A stretch of DNA of 64,000 nucleotides from CAIVAT01 sp964525995 (GTDB taxonomy: Bacteria > Bacteroidota > Bacteroidia > Bacteroidales > FEN-979), in NCBI GenBank assembly GCA_964525995.1, contig CAZGIM010000007.1, positions 110,698-174,697 of the forward strand, written 5' to 3'. A program made the translations under genes and the position numbers. The notes under the pieces were generated by a model that worked only from the letters and a program-made list of their open reading frames with translations, was not told where the DNA came from and searched no databases. This document shows, one piece after another, positions 24,899 through 33,401 of the stretch (positions within the stretch are counted from its first letter, which is position 1; every line of letters begins with the position of its first letter).

Positions 24899-25633
24899 AT
24901 GTCGCTATATTTGTTACTCAACGGTTCGTTGCTGATCGTTTTGTTGACCCTGTCGGGGTGGTATGTGTGGTTGCGATTTTCAGGTGAAGAAACGTATCCG
25001 GTCGCATGGAACGAAGCGAAAAAGAGCAAAAGGATTTCAATGACGTTACGGAGGCTGGAGCGAACGTATAGGGACAAAGCGCGGTTTTTCAACTGGTGGT
25101 TACAAGTTGAAAGGCTTAAACGGGAAAAGATCGACGGTGATTTCGCAGAATTGGGAGTTTACAAAGGCAGGAGTGCAAAAGTTCTCCATCATATGGATCC
25201 CAGTCGTATTTTCCATCTGTTTGACACCTTCGACGGATTCAGTCGGGAGGATTTGAAGGGTGAATCGGGTGAAGCAGCGACTTATACCCCGATTCATTTT
25301 GCTGATACGGATCAAGAAAGTGTAATACAATATATAAACGGCAATCAGAATATCCGGATTCACAAGGGATATTTTCCAGGAACGGAGGAGGTTGTCCGGG
25401 ATTGCAGGTTTGCCTTGGTAAACATGGATGCCGACTTATATAATCCGACCCGTGCGGGGCTTGAGTTTTTTTATCCGAGGCTGGTGCCGGGAGGAGTCAT
25501 TTTAATACACGATTATAATTATCGATGGCCGGGAATTATGAAAGCTGTGGATGAGTTCTCAGAAAAAATCCCGGAGGGTATTATTTTCATACCAGATATT
25601 GATGGGACCGCGTTGATTGTCAGGAATCGGTAA
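24899..25633 (+). CDS. TylF/MycF-like SAM-dependent methyltransferase with membrane anchor
   Basis: 244 residues. One N-terminal membrane helix (about 3-27) precedes a class I methyltransferase domain: GDFAELGVYKGRSAK is the SAM-binding motif I, FHLFDTFDGFSRED follows, and VNMDADLYNPT plus GGVILIHDYNY are the metal-binding Asp and downstream motif of the macrocin O-methyltransferase (TylF) family. Such enzymes methylate sugar hydroxyls, or occur as unassigned proteins in polysaccharide loci; the acceptor here is unknown. It lies alone between a terminator and the ribosomal promoters; no -7 box was found in front of it. Confidence 0.78.
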   Translation: MSLYLLLNGSLLIVLLTLSGWYVWLRFSGEETYPVAWNEAKKSKRISMTLRRLERTYRDKARFFNWWLQVERLKREKIDGDFAELGVYKGRSAKVLHHMDPSRIFHLFDTFDGFSREDLKGESGEAATYTPIHFADTDQESVIQYINGNQNIRIHKGYFPGTEEVVRDCRFALVNMDADLYNPTRAGLEFFYPRLVPGGVILIHDYNYRWPGIMKAVDEFSEKIPEGIIFIPDIDGTALIVRNR

Positions 25634-25658
25634 ATTTTGAATATTTTTTACAAATCCC

Positions 25659-25688
25659 TTGTACATTTAAAATTAAGTTGTACTTTTG
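25659..25688 (+). promoter_or_regulatory. Upstream promoter (P1) of the ribosomal supercluster leader
   Basis: TTG (25659-25661), 19 bp, TACTTTTG (25681-25688): a full match to the Bacteroidota consensus. Predicted start about 25695. Confidence 0.7.
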
Positions 25689-25691
25689 CAC

Positions 25692-25870
25692 CCTCGAAAA
25701 AGATTTTCGTTTTCGATTGGATCAAAAGCCGGAAACGGTAAGGAAACCTGATAAAGTGAAACAGCTATAGGTTTCAATCGCAGTAGGGAAAATCGCTGCG
25801 GTAGAATGTTTCGCCCAAATCATCCTTCCTTCAAAGTATTTCGACTTTTAATTCACGCTGAAACCTGACC
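25692..25870 (+). ncRNA. Candidate structured leader or small RNA upstream of rpsL
   Basis: Starts just after P1. Visible helices: TCGAAAA/TTTTCGA (25694-25700 with 25710-25716); CCG-GAAA-CGG with a GNRA tetraloop (25729-25738); GAAACCT/AGGTTTC (25743-25749 with 25769-25775); CGCAG/CTGCG (25779-25783 with 25796-25800); and a possible closing stem GATTGG (25715-25720) with CCAAATC (25815-25821). GAAACCT occurs a second time at 25860-25866, so AGGTTTC at 25769 could pair either way. I do not recognise a known riboswitch, 6S RNA or protein-binding leader. No intrinsic terminator is seen before the second promoter. Confidence 0.35.
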
Positions 25871-25901
25871 GTTCATCATTTATTGTTATTTACTCAAAAT
25901 G

Positions 25902-25931
25902 TTGGGTGTGTGAAAAAAAAGTATACCTTTG
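25902..25931 (+). promoter_or_regulatory. Proximal promoter (P2) of the ribosomal supercluster
   Basis: TTG (25902-25904), 19 bp, TACCTTTG (25924-25931), then GC. Full consensus with the same spacing as P1. Predicted start about 25938, leader about 45 nt to the rpsL ATG. Confidence 0.75.
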
Positions 25932-25983
25932 CACTCCCAAAATCAGGGTATTAACGTACTAATATTATTATAAAACCATTGAT

Positions 25984-26367
25984 ATGCCTACGATTTCGCA
26001 ACTGGTTCGTAAAGGAAGACAAAAATTAGTTGATAAAAGTAAATCTCCCGCGCTGGACTCTTGTCCGCAACGTAGAGGTGTTTGTGTTCGTGTTTATACG
26101 ACCACGCCCAAAAAGCCCAATTCAGCCATGCGCAAGGTGGCAAGGGTGAGGCTGACCAACGGTAAGGAGGTGAATGCATACATACCGGGCGAAGGACATA
26201 ATCTTCAGGAGCACTCCATTGTAATGATTCGTGGTGGTCGTGTCAAGGATCTCCCGGGGGTCCGGTATCATATCATACGGGGCGCTCTGGATACATCGGG
26301 GGTTGAGGGGCGTAAGCAGCGCCGGAGTAAATATGGCGCAAAACGTCCAAAGGCTGTAAAAAAATAA
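25984..26367 (+). CDS. rpsL: 30S ribosomal protein S12
   Basis: 127 residues, decoding-centre protein. The two streptomycin-site loops are wild type: TTPKKPNSAMRKVARV keeps the lysine equivalent to K43, and GGRVKDLPGVRYH keeps K88 and the Asp that RimO methylthiolates. First gene of the str-S10-spc-alpha run; rpsG follows after 57 bp. Confidence 0.98.
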   Translation: MPTISQLVRKGRQKLVDKSKSPALDSCPQRRGVCVRVYTTTPKKPNSAMRKVARVRLTNGKEVNAYIPGEGHNLQEHSIVMIRGGRVKDLPGVRYHIIRGALDTSGVEGRKQRRSKYGAKRPKAVKK

Positions 26368-26424
26368 TTACCCATTTGAAAGGCAAAAGCGCCTGAACAG
26401 TGCGCGATAAATATCGATTCGAAC

Positions 26425-26892
26425 ATGAGAAAAGCTAGACCAAAGAAAAGACCCATTCTTCCTGATCCCAGATTCAGTGATCAACTGGTCACCAAGTTTG
26501 TGAATAATGTAATGTTGGCCGGAAAGAAAAGCATTGCCTATGAAGTCTTTTATGAAGCCATCGACCTTGTTACGGAAAAGACCAAAGAGGACGGGCTGGA
26601 GGTTTTCAAGAAAGCGCTTGCCAATGTTACACCATCGGTAGAAGTCAGGAGCCGGAGAATTGGCGGCGCCACCTTTCAGATTCCTTCTGAAATCAGGCCC
26701 GGCCGTAAAAGTTCCATCGGCATGAAATCGCTGGTGAATTTTGCCCGCAAACGGCATGAAAAGAGTTTCGCCCAAAAGCTTGCTGCCGAAATCATGGCAG
26801 CCTACAAGGAAGAGGGCGCTGCATTCAAGCGTAAAGAGGATACCCACAGGATGGCTGAGGCCAACAAGGCTTTCAGTCATTTCCGTTTTTAA
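26425..26892 (+). CDS. rpsG: 30S ribosomal protein S7
   Basis: 155 residues, the usual length for a bacterial S7. It nucleates assembly of the 30S head and contacts the E site. Conserved blocks: PDPRFSDQLVTKFVNNVM, SVEVRSRRIGGATFQIP and RPGRKSSIGMKSLV. In other bacteria S7 represses the str operon; no matching site was recognised here. fusA begins 35 bp downstream. Confidence 0.98.
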   Translation: MRKARPKKRPILPDPRFSDQLVTKFVNNVMLAGKKSIAYEVFYEAIDLVTEKTKEDGLEVFKKALANVTPSVEVRSRRIGGATFQIPSEIRPGRKSSIGMKSLVNFARKRHEKSFAQKLAAEIMAAYKEEGAAFKRKEDTHRMAEANKAFSHFRF

Positions 26893-26927
26893 GAACATGA
26901 TAAAGCGTGACTTTGTTGTCACATGAT

Positions 26928-29033
26928 ATGACCGGGAAACTAGAAAATACAAGAAACATTGGGATTATGGCCCATATCGACGCGGGTAAGACTACCACGA
27001 CCGAGCGGATCTTGTATTATACCGGAATCAATCACAAACTGGGCGAGGTTCATGATGGTACTGCAACCATGGACTGGATGGTTCAGGAGCAGGAACGCGG
27101 CATCACCATTACTTCGGCCGCTACCACTGTTTACTGGATATACAACGACGCCAATTACAGGATCAACATTATCGACACACCAGGACATGTGGATTTTACC
27201 GTTGAAGTAGAACGTTCACTGCGTGTACTCGATGGCGCTGTTGCGATTTTTTGCGCGGTCGGCGGAGTCGAACCACAATCGGAAACAGTATGGCGGCAAG
27301 CAGATAAATATGGTGTACCGAGGATCAGCTATATTAATAAAATGGATCGCACCGGCGCTGATTTCCTGCACGTAGTCGATCAGATACGGCATAAACTGGG
27401 CGCTAAACCGGTCGTTATCCAGCTTCCTATCGGTGCTGAAGATGATTTTTCGGGTATTGTCGATTTGGTTGCAAATAAAGCATATCAGTGGGATGATGAC
27501 ACCCTGGGTCGCGATTACCGGGAGATTCTAATCCCAGAGTATCTGCTCGAAACGGTTCGTTCCTATCGGATGCATCTGATTGAGGGAGCGGCTGAGGAGT
27601 GTGAAGTATTGTTGCATAAATTCATGGAAGATCCCGACTCGATCACCGAATCGGAGATTCTTTGCGAGATAAGGAAGGCCACGATCGCAGGTAAAATCAC
27701 TCCGGTGATTTGCGGGGCATCCTTTAAAAATAAGGGTGTTCAGCTTTTGATTGACGCTGTGGTAAAGTATCTTCCGTCGCCTTACGATATGCCGGCCATT
27801 TCGGGTCTGAATCCTTTTACTGAGAAGGAGGAGGAGCGTCATCCCGATCCGGGTGAACCATTCAGCGCACTGGCATTTAAAATTGCCACGGATCCTTTCG
27901 TTGGGAGAATTGCATTTTTCAGGGTTTATTCCGGGCAGCTTGAAGCAGGTGATGTGGTTCTGAACAGCCGTACCAATAAAAAGGAACGGATGCTGCGAAT
28001 TATGCTGATGCATGCCAACAAACAAAATCCGCTGAAGCACATCGAAGCCGGCGAAATTGTTGCCGCAGTAGGTTTTAAAGACATCCGTACCGGAGATACA
28101 TTGTGTGATCCTAAGCATCCTCTGGTATTAGAGACCATGACCTTTCCGGAACCTGTGATCAACATGGCTATCGAACCAAAAACACAGGAGGATTTAGAGA
28201 AACTGGCCATAGGGCTGAACAAACTTACCGAGGAGGATCCTACTTTCCAGGTCAGGGTAGATGATGAAACGGGGCAGACGCTTATCAGCGGGATGGGCGA
28301 ACTGCATCTTGATATTATTACCGATCGGTTAAAGCGTGAATTCAATATTGAAGTAAACCGTGGTAATCCTCAGGTTGCTTATAAAGAGGCGCTTGTCAGT
28401 TCGGTAAATCACCACGAGGTATATAAAAAGCAGACAGGCGGTAAGGGAAGGTTTGCCGATCTGGTAATTGAAGTCGGGCCGGCTGATTCCGGAATCAAAG
28501 GACTACAGTTTATCAACGATATCAGGGGTGGGAGTATCCCGAAAGAGTTTATTCCTGCTATTGAGAAGGGAATCCGTGCAGCGATGACGAGCGGACCCAT
28601 TATCGGCTTTCCCATTGAGAGTGTGAAAGTAAGGTTGCTCGACGGATCCTTTCACAGTGTGGATTCTGATCCATTATCCTTTCAGATTGCCGCGGGAATT
28701 GCTTTCAAAGAGGCCTGCCGGAAAGCGAAATCTGTTATCCTGGAACCCATCATGCGGTTTGAAATTATTACACCCAGTGAATATATGGGTGAAGTAACCG
28801 GTGATATTTCAAAACGGCGAGGTCAGGTAGAAGCTGTGGAATCGAGGGTTGGCAATCAGGTTATCAGGGGGCATGTGCCTTTGGCCGAGATGTTCGGTTA
28901 TGTGACCACATTACGCAGTCTGACATCCGGCAGGGCCACGGAGATGCTGGAGTTTTCGAAATATGATATTACTCCCAAGGAAATTCAGGACGAAGTTTTA
29001 TATAAAATCAGGGGATATGTTCCCGTCTATTAA
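26928..29033 (+). CDS. fusA: Translation elongation factor G
   Basis: 701 residues from the ATG at 26928; the upstream GTG at 26907 would add seven residues not found in the family. GTPase motifs are intact: G1 AHIDAGKTT, G2 region GITITSAATT, G3 DTPGHVDF, G4 NKMD and G5 GASFKNKGV, so this is an active translocase and not a GTPase-dead paralogue. Domain II follows at about 300-400, and the domain IV tip and domain V (GEVTGDISKRRGQVE, PLAEMFGYVTTLRS) complete it. It drives tRNA-mRNA translocation. Unlike the E. coli str operon, no tuf gene follows; rpsJ begins 8 bp downstream. Confidence 0.97.
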   Translation: MTGKLENTRNIGIMAHIDAGKTTTTERILYYTGINHKLGEVHDGTATMDWMVQEQERGITITSAATTVYWIYNDANYRINIIDTPGHVDFTVEVERSLRVLDGAVAIFCAVGGVEPQSETVWRQADKYGVPRISYINKMDRTGADFLHVVDQIRHKLGAKPVVIQLPIGAEDDFSGIVDLVANKAYQWDDDTLGRDYREILIPEYLLETVRSYRMHLIEGAAEECEVLLHKFMEDPDSITESEILCEIRKATIAGKITPVICGASFKNKGVQLLIDAVVKYLPSPYDMPAISGLNPFTEKEEERHPDPGEPFSALAFKIATDPFVGRIAFFRVYSGQLEAGDVVLNSRTNKKERMLRIMLMHANKQNPLKHIEAGEIVAAVGFKDIRTGDTLCDPKHPLVLETMTFPEPVINMAIEPKTQEDLEKLAIGLNKLTEEDPTFQVRVDDETGQTLISGMGELHLDIITDRLKREFNIEVNRGNPQVAYKEALVSSVNHHEVYKKQTGGKGRFADLVIEVGPADSGIKGLQFINDIRGGSIPKEFIPAIEKGIRAAMTSGPIIGFPIESVKVRLLDGSFHSVDSDPLSFQIAAGIAFKEACRKAKSVILEPIMRFEIITPSEYMGEVTGDISKRRGQVEAVESRVGNQVIRGHVPLAEMFGYVTTLRSLTSGRATEMLEFSKYDITPKEIQDEVLYKIRGYVPVY

Positions 29034-29041
29034 TCTTTTAT

Positions 29042-29347
29042 ATGAGCCAGAGAATTAGAATAAAATTAAAGTCTTACGATTATAACCTGGTTGACAAATC
29101 GGCTGAAAAGATCGTAAAAACCGTCAAAGCCACCGGCGCCGTGGTGAGCGGTCCTATTCCCTTGCCAACGGATAAAAAGATCTTCACCGTTTTGCGTTCG
29201 ACTTTTGTCAATAAGAAGTCGCGTGAGCAGTTTCAGCTTTGTACGTATAAACGGCTGTTAGACATTTACAGCACGACGTCGAAGACCATCGATGCGCTGA
29301 TGAAGCTGGAGCTTCCCAGTGGTGTTGAAGTGGAAATCAAGGTTTGA
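29042..29347 (+). CDS. rpsJ: 30S ribosomal protein S10
   Basis: 101 residues, typical size. Conserved IRIKLKSYDYNLVDKSAEKIVKTVK, TGAVVSGPIPLPT and the long loop that reaches into the 30S head. Also the NusE subunit of antitermination complexes. It opens the S10 block directly after fusA. Confidence 0.98.
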   Translation: MSQRIRIKLKSYDYNLVDKSAEKIVKTVKATGAVVSGPIPLPTDKKIFTVLRSTFVNKKSREQFQLCTYKRLLDIYSTTSKTIDALMKLELPSGVEVEIKV

Positions 29348-29391
29348 TCGTAATTTGACTAGTAGATTTATTAACACAAGAACTTATAGAG

Positions 29392-30021
29392 ATGTCTGGA
29401 TTAATTGGTAAAAAAATCGGCATGACCAGTATCTACGATGCCAACGGGAAGAATATCCCGTGCACGGTGATCGAAGCAGGTCCCTGTATAGTTACACAGG
29501 TCCGATCGAAAGAAAAAGAGGGATACGATGCCATCCAGTTAGCTTTCGGGGACAAGAAGGAGAAGCATACCACCAAGGCTGAGCTTGGTCATTTTGCGAA
29601 AGCTGGTATCACCCCCAAGAAAGTCGTGGCTGAGTTTACGCGTTTTGAACCCGGTCACCAGAAGCAGTTCGGTGATGTGCTGCGTGTGGATATATTCACA
29701 GAGGGAGAGTATATTGATGTCGTCGGAATTTCCAAAGGAAAGGGATTTCAGGGAGTTGTTCGCAGGCATCATTTCAATGGGGTAGGTGAAGCGACGCACG
29801 GGCAGCACAACCGGTTGCGGGCTCCCGGTTCGGTTGGAGCCTCTTCCTGGCCGTCGAGGGTCATGAAAGGACTTCGTATGGCAGGCAGGATGGGAGGTGA
29901 TCGCGTGAAAGTGATCAACCTGCAGGTATTAAAAATTATCCTGGATAAGAACCTTATTCTCGTAAAAGGCGCTATTCCCGGACATAATGGATCATATGTA
30001 ATTATTGAGCGATGGAAGTAG
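29392..30021 (+). CDS. rplC: 50S ribosomal protein L3
   Basis: 209 residues. The MSGLIGKKIGMTSIYDANG start and the extended loop reaching the peptidyl-transferase centre (KGFQGVVRRHHFNGVGEATHG, APGSVGASSWPSRV, GLRMAGRMGG) are characteristic. The loop segment around GASSWP lacks the Gln that is methylated in E. coli L3. The gene overlaps the start of rplD by 10 bp. Confidence 0.98.
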   Translation: MSGLIGKKIGMTSIYDANGKNIPCTVIEAGPCIVTQVRSKEKEGYDAIQLAFGDKKEKHTTKAELGHFAKAGITPKKVVAEFTRFEPGHQKQFGDVLRVDIFTEGEYIDVVGISKGKGFQGVVRRHHFNGVGEATHGQHNRLRAPGSVGASSWPSRVMKGLRMAGRMGGDRVKVINLQVLKIILDKNLILVKGAIPGHNGSYVIIERWK

Positions 30022-30641
30022 CAGTTTATAACATCAAGGGAGCGGAGACCGCTCATAAAGTGACGCTTGACGATTCGATATTCGCGATTGAGCCCAATGA
30101 TCATGCTATCTACCTGGATGTAAAGCAATTTCTTGCGAACCAGCGTCAGGGAACCCACAGTTCATTGGAAAAGTCGGTTGTGTCGGGCAGTACGAAAAAG
30201 CTGCACAAGCAGAAAGGTACTGGTGGCAGTCGTAAGGGAAGCATCAAGAATCCGCTTTATCGTGGCGGTGCCAGGATTTTCGGGCCTCAACCCCGCGATT
30301 ACAGTTTCAAGCTGAATAAAAAACTGAAGAAGCTGGCACGGAAATCGGCGCTCAGTTACAAAGTAAAGGATGCACAACTGACCATTCTGGAAGATTTCTC
30401 GTTTGAAAACCCTAAAACGAAGAATTTTACGGAGTTGATGAAAAATCTGCAGATTGTCGGAAAGAAAGTTCTTCTGGTGGTGTCTGCTCCCGATGAAAAT
30501 ATCCTGTTATCAGCCCGTAACCTGAAGCGGGTCAAGGTGATGAATGCTGCGGATCTGAATACTTATGATATTCTGGATGCGACGCGGTTGTTGATCACCG
30601 AAGGTTCTATCAAAGAAATTGAAAAAATCCATCAGAATTAA
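30012..30641 (+). CDS. rplD: 50S ribosomal protein L4
   Basis: 209 residues, lining the exit tunnel constriction. Typical sequence: RQGTHSSLEKSVVSGSTKK, QKGTGGSRKGSIKNPLYRGGARIFGPQPRDY (the tunnel loop), and the globular C-terminal half. Starts inside the last codons of rplC, so translation is coupled. In E. coli L4 represses the S10 operon; no equivalent leader was identified here. Confidence 0.98.
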   Translation: MEVAVYNIKGAETAHKVTLDDSIFAIEPNDHAIYLDVKQFLANQRQGTHSSLEKSVVSGSTKKLHKQKGTGGSRKGSIKNPLYRGGARIFGPQPRDYSFKLNKKLKKLARKSALSYKVKDAQLTILEDFSFENPKTKNFTELMKNLQIVGKKVLLVVSAPDENILLSARNLKRVKVMNAADLNTYDILDATRLLITEGSIKEIEKIHQN

Positions 30642-30661
30642 ACCGCTTAATTCGAAAAGCA

Positions 30662-30952
30662 ATGACAGTTATCATTAAACCGATCATTACCGAGAAGATG
30701 ACCCATTTGGGCGAGAAGCTCAATCGTTATGGGTTTCTGGTTGACCGGAGGGCAAACAAGCTTCAGATCAAAACAGCGATCAAGGAGCTCTACGGAGTAG
30801 ATGTGGCCTCTGTCAACACCTTGGTTTTCTCCGGTAAGAACAAGACCCGTTTTACCAAAAGTGGAGTGATTTCGGGCAGGACAAGTGCATATAAGAAAGC
30901 CATCGTAACATTGGCGAAAGGCGAAACTATTGATTTTTACAGCAATATTTAA
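30662..30952 (+). CDS. rplW: 50S ribosomal protein L23
   Basis: 96 residues. IIKPIITEKMTHLGEKLNRYGFLVDRRANK and IKELYGVDVASVNTLVF match L23, which surrounds the tunnel exit and is the docking site of trigger factor and SRP. Ends 4 bp before rplB. Confidence 0.98.
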   Translation: MTVIIKPIITEKMTHLGEKLNRYGFLVDRRANKLQIKTAIKELYGVDVASVNTLVFSGKNKTRFTKSGVISGRTSAYKKAIVTLAKGETIDFYSNI

Positions 30953-30956
30953 ATAA

Positions 30957-31781
30957 ATGGCGCTCAAGAAATATAAACCGACAACACCCGGTCAGAGATT
31001 TAAAGTGATCAGTTCATTCGATGAGATCACTTCGGATGTTCCAGAAAAAAGTCTTCTGGCTCCTTCACGCAAATCAGGTGGAAGAAACAACGAAGGTAAG
31101 ATGACCATGCGTTACCTTGGAGGCGGTCACAAACAGATATACCGGATCATTGATTTCAAGCGGGACAAGGAAGACATTCCTGCTGTGGTAAAGACCATTG
31201 AATACGATCCGAACCGGACCTCGAGGATTGCCTTGGTGGTCTATAAAGATGGGGAGAAACGTTATATCGTTGCTCCGCACGGCCTGAAGGTAGGGCAGAC
31301 TATTTTATCAGGTAAAGGTGTTCCGCCTGAAATTGGAAACACGTTGTATCTGAGTGAGATACCTTTTGGAACGGTGATACACAATGTGGAATTACGTCCC
31401 GGGCAAGGGGCAAAGTTGGTGCGCAGTGCCGGATCGCATGCCCAGCTCATGTCGCGTGACGGTAAATTTGCCATTTTGAAGATGCCTTCGGGCGAGACCC
31501 GTATGATTTTGCAGACCTGTAAAGCTACGGTGGGAATGGTTTCAAATCTGGACCACAACCTGGAGTCTTATGGAAAAGCAGGGCGCACGCGTTGGCTTGG
31601 TCGCCGTCCGCGCAACCGTGGTATCGCCATGAATCCCGTTGACCATCCAATGGGTGGTGGTGAAGGCCGTGCCTCTGGAGGACATCCCCGTTCGCGTAAG
31701 GGTACTCCCTCAAAGGGATATAAGACCCGCGCCCGGAAGAAGCAGTCGAACAAGTACATCATTGAAAGCAGGAAGAAGTAA
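30957..31781 (+). CDS. rplB: 50S ribosomal protein L2
   Basis: 274 residues, the usual length. Needed for subunit joining and peptidyl-transferase assembly. Conserved GRNNEGKMTMRYLGGGHKQ, IEYDPNRTSRIALV and the C-terminal NPVDHPMGGGEGRASGGHPRSRKG loop, which has Met where E. coli has His after the first HP; I recall this as normal for the phylum. Confidence 0.98.
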   Translation: MALKKYKPTTPGQRFKVISSFDEITSDVPEKSLLAPSRKSGGRNNEGKMTMRYLGGGHKQIYRIIDFKRDKEDIPAVVKTIEYDPNRTSRIALVVYKDGEKRYIVAPHGLKVGQTILSGKGVPPEIGNTLYLSEIPFGTVIHNVELRPGQGAKLVRSAGSHAQLMSRDGKFAILKMPSGETRMILQTCKATVGMVSNLDHNLESYGKAGRTRWLGRRPRNRGIAMNPVDHPMGGGEGRASGGHPRSRKGTPSKGYKTRARKKQSNKYIIESRKK

Positions 31782-31798
31782 TCGATAACACAGAGCAT

Positions 31799-32077
31799 AT
31801 GAGCCGATCACTTAAAAAAGGACCTTACATTCACTATAAGCTGGAGCAGAAAGTTTCGGAACTGGTCGAATCCAAAAAAAAGACCGTCATCAAGACCTGG
31901 TCGCGTGGTTCGATGATCTCTCCGGATTTTGTAGGGCAGACCATTGCCGTACATAATGGCAATAAGTTCATTCCGGTTTACATCACGGAGAATATGGTAG
32001 GACACAAACTGGGCGAATTTGCCCCGACCCGGATTTTCCGCGGTCATGCCGGAAATAAAGATAAAGGTAAGAAATAA
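31799..32077 (+). CDS. rpsS: 30S ribosomal protein S19
   Basis: 92 residues. MSRSLKKGPYIHYKLEQKV, KTWSRGSMISPDFVGQTIAVHNG and MVGHKLGEFAPTRIFRGH are diagnostic. It sits in the 30S head beside S13 and contacts A-site tRNA. Confidence 0.98.
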   Translation: MSRSLKKGPYIHYKLEQKVSELVESKKKTVIKTWSRGSMISPDFVGQTIAVHNGNKFIPVYITENMVGHKLGEFAPTRIFRGHAGNKDKGKK

Positions 32078-32096
32078 CTTCTTAATAGGATAAACC

Positions 32097-32537
32097 ATGG
32101 GAGTAAGAACCCGAACAAGAGCTGAGAATCGTAAAGAGGCTAAAAAAGATGTCGCATTTGCCCGACTAAACAATTGTCCGACATCGCCCCGTAAAATGCG
32201 TTTGATTGCTGACCTGGTTAGGGGAAAGCGTGTTGAGCTGGCTCTTCATATTCTGAAGACCAATGCCAAGCAGCCTTCGGAAAGATTACGCAAACTGTTA
32301 TTATCTGCCATTTCTAACTGGCAGGCCAAGAATGAAGGGTTGCGTATTGAAGACAGCGATCTTTATGTGAAAGAGATTTTTGTCGATAGCGGACGTCAAC
32401 TGAAGCGGCTTCAGACTGCGCCACAGGGCAGGGCTCACCGGATTCGCAAGCGTTCGAACCATGTTACCATTTTGCTTGACAGCAGGAACAAACCTGTGGT
32501 TGAGGAAGAGGCGACGACAAAAGAAACCGAGAATTAA
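32097..32537 (+). CDS. rplV: 50S ribosomal protein L22
   Basis: 146 residues, longer than the roughly 110 of E. coli because of an acidic C-terminal tail (PVVEEEATTKETEN) and an extended N-terminus. Core: LNNCPTSPRKMRLIADLVRGKRVE and the beta hairpin that reaches the tunnel constriction (GRQLKRLQTAPQGRAHRIRKRSNHVTI). Confidence 0.97.
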   Translation: MGVRTRTRAENRKEAKKDVAFARLNNCPTSPRKMRLIADLVRGKRVELALHILKTNAKQPSERLRKLLLSAISNWQAKNEGLRIEDSDLYVKEIFVDSGRQLKRLQTAPQGRAHRIRKRSNHVTILLDSRNKPVVEEEATTKETEN

Positions 32538-32573
32538 CAATAAATAATCAAGCATCAATTAAAAGTCATTTTA

Positions 32574-33362
32574 ATGGGACAAAAGACCAATCCGATTGCT
32601 AACAGGTTAGGCATCATCCGCGGCTGGGATTCAAACTGGTATGGCGGAAAGAATTTTGAGCCCAAGCTGGTGGAGGACGAACAAATCCGCAAATATTTGC
32701 ATGCCCGTTTATCAAAAGCAGGAATTGCAAAGATTGTTATTGAGCGTACGCTGAAGTTGGTTACGGTAACCATTCATACTGCACGTCCAGGCATCATTAT
32801 TGGGAAAGGTGGTCAGGAGGTTGACAAGTTGAAGGAGGAGTTGAAGAAGATCACCAAGAAGGAGATTCAGATCAACATTTCTGAGATCAAGCGACCGGAG
32901 CTCGATTCGGTCATTGTTGCCGGTACGGTTGCCAGTCAGATTGAAGGGCGTATATCGTATCGTCGGGCGATCAAGACCTCCATTGCATCGGCCATGCGGA
33001 TCGGCGCAGAGGGGATCAAGATCATGATTTCAGGGCGACTTGGCGGCGCTGAAATGGCACGTCGGGAGCAGTACAAGGAGGGGAGGATTCCCTTACATAC
33101 TTTCCGTGCCGATATCGATTATGCAACTGCTGAGGCGCATACAACCTACGGAAGAATCGGGATTAAGGTATGGATCTGCAAGGGCGATATTTACGGTCGT
33201 CCGGATCTAGTACCGGATGCTTCAGCCATGAAGACGAAACCCTTACCACATCGTGCCGGTTCACTCAAGGGGGATCGTGACCGCGGGGATCGCGGTGAGC
33301 GTCCTGACCGTGGAGATCGTGGACCAAGGCGTGAAGGCGGCAGAGGCCGGGCAAGAAAATAA
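32574..33362 (+). CDS. rpsC: 30S ribosomal protein S3 with Arg/Gly/Asp-rich tail
   Basis: 262 residues. MGQKTNPIANRLGIIRGWDSNW opens it, followed by the KH domain with its GKGGQE loop (GIIIGKGGQEVDKLKEEL) and the C-terminal domain (GRLGGAEMARREQYKEGR). It helps form the mRNA entry tunnel. The last 35 residues or so are a repeated Asp-Arg-Gly tail (DRDRGDRGERPDRGDRG and onward) beyond the E. coli end, probably disordered and RNA-binding. Confidence 0.97.
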   Translation: MGQKTNPIANRLGIIRGWDSNWYGGKNFEPKLVEDEQIRKYLHARLSKAGIAKIVIERTLKLVTVTIHTARPGIIIGKGGQEVDKLKEELKKITKKEIQINISEIKRPELDSVIVAGTVASQIEGRISYRRAIKTSIASAMRIGAEGIKIMISGRLGGAEMARREQYKEGRIPLHTFRADIDYATAEAHTTYGRIGIKVWICKGDIYGRPDLVPDASAMKTKPLPHRAGSLKGDRDRGDRGERPDRGDRGPRREGGRGRARK

Positions 33363-33401
33363 CAGTAGCGTTCTAAATGTAACCCATAATACTTACAACT
33401 A

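Larger units (their letters stand above)
25634..25983 (+). other. 350-bp region with two promoters and a structured, non-coding stretch before rpsL
   Basis: No ORF with coding character. It holds a first promoter (25659-25688), a region of about 200 nt with several small hairpins (25694-25870), and a second promoter (25902-25931) placed 52 bp before rpsL. The first transcript therefore either reads through as a long leader or ends as a small RNA. Confidence 0.7.

Noticed and set aside
25742..25776. Hammerhead ribozyme or 6S RNA in the rpsL leader
   Set aside because: CTGATAA-AGT-GAAAC resembles a hammerhead core but has the wrong base in the CUGANGA box and no stem II; the long bulged rod of 6S RNA could not be drawn either.
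26907..29033. EF-G as a GTPase-dead paralogue
   Set aside because: Considered because some Bacteroidota have such a factor, but all G motifs (AHIDAGKTT, DTPGHVDF, NKMD) are intact.
29034..29041. Missing tuf gene as a deletion in the str operon
   Set aside because: Only 8 bp separate fusA from rpsJ, and absence of tuf at this position is usual in the phylum; not an anomaly.
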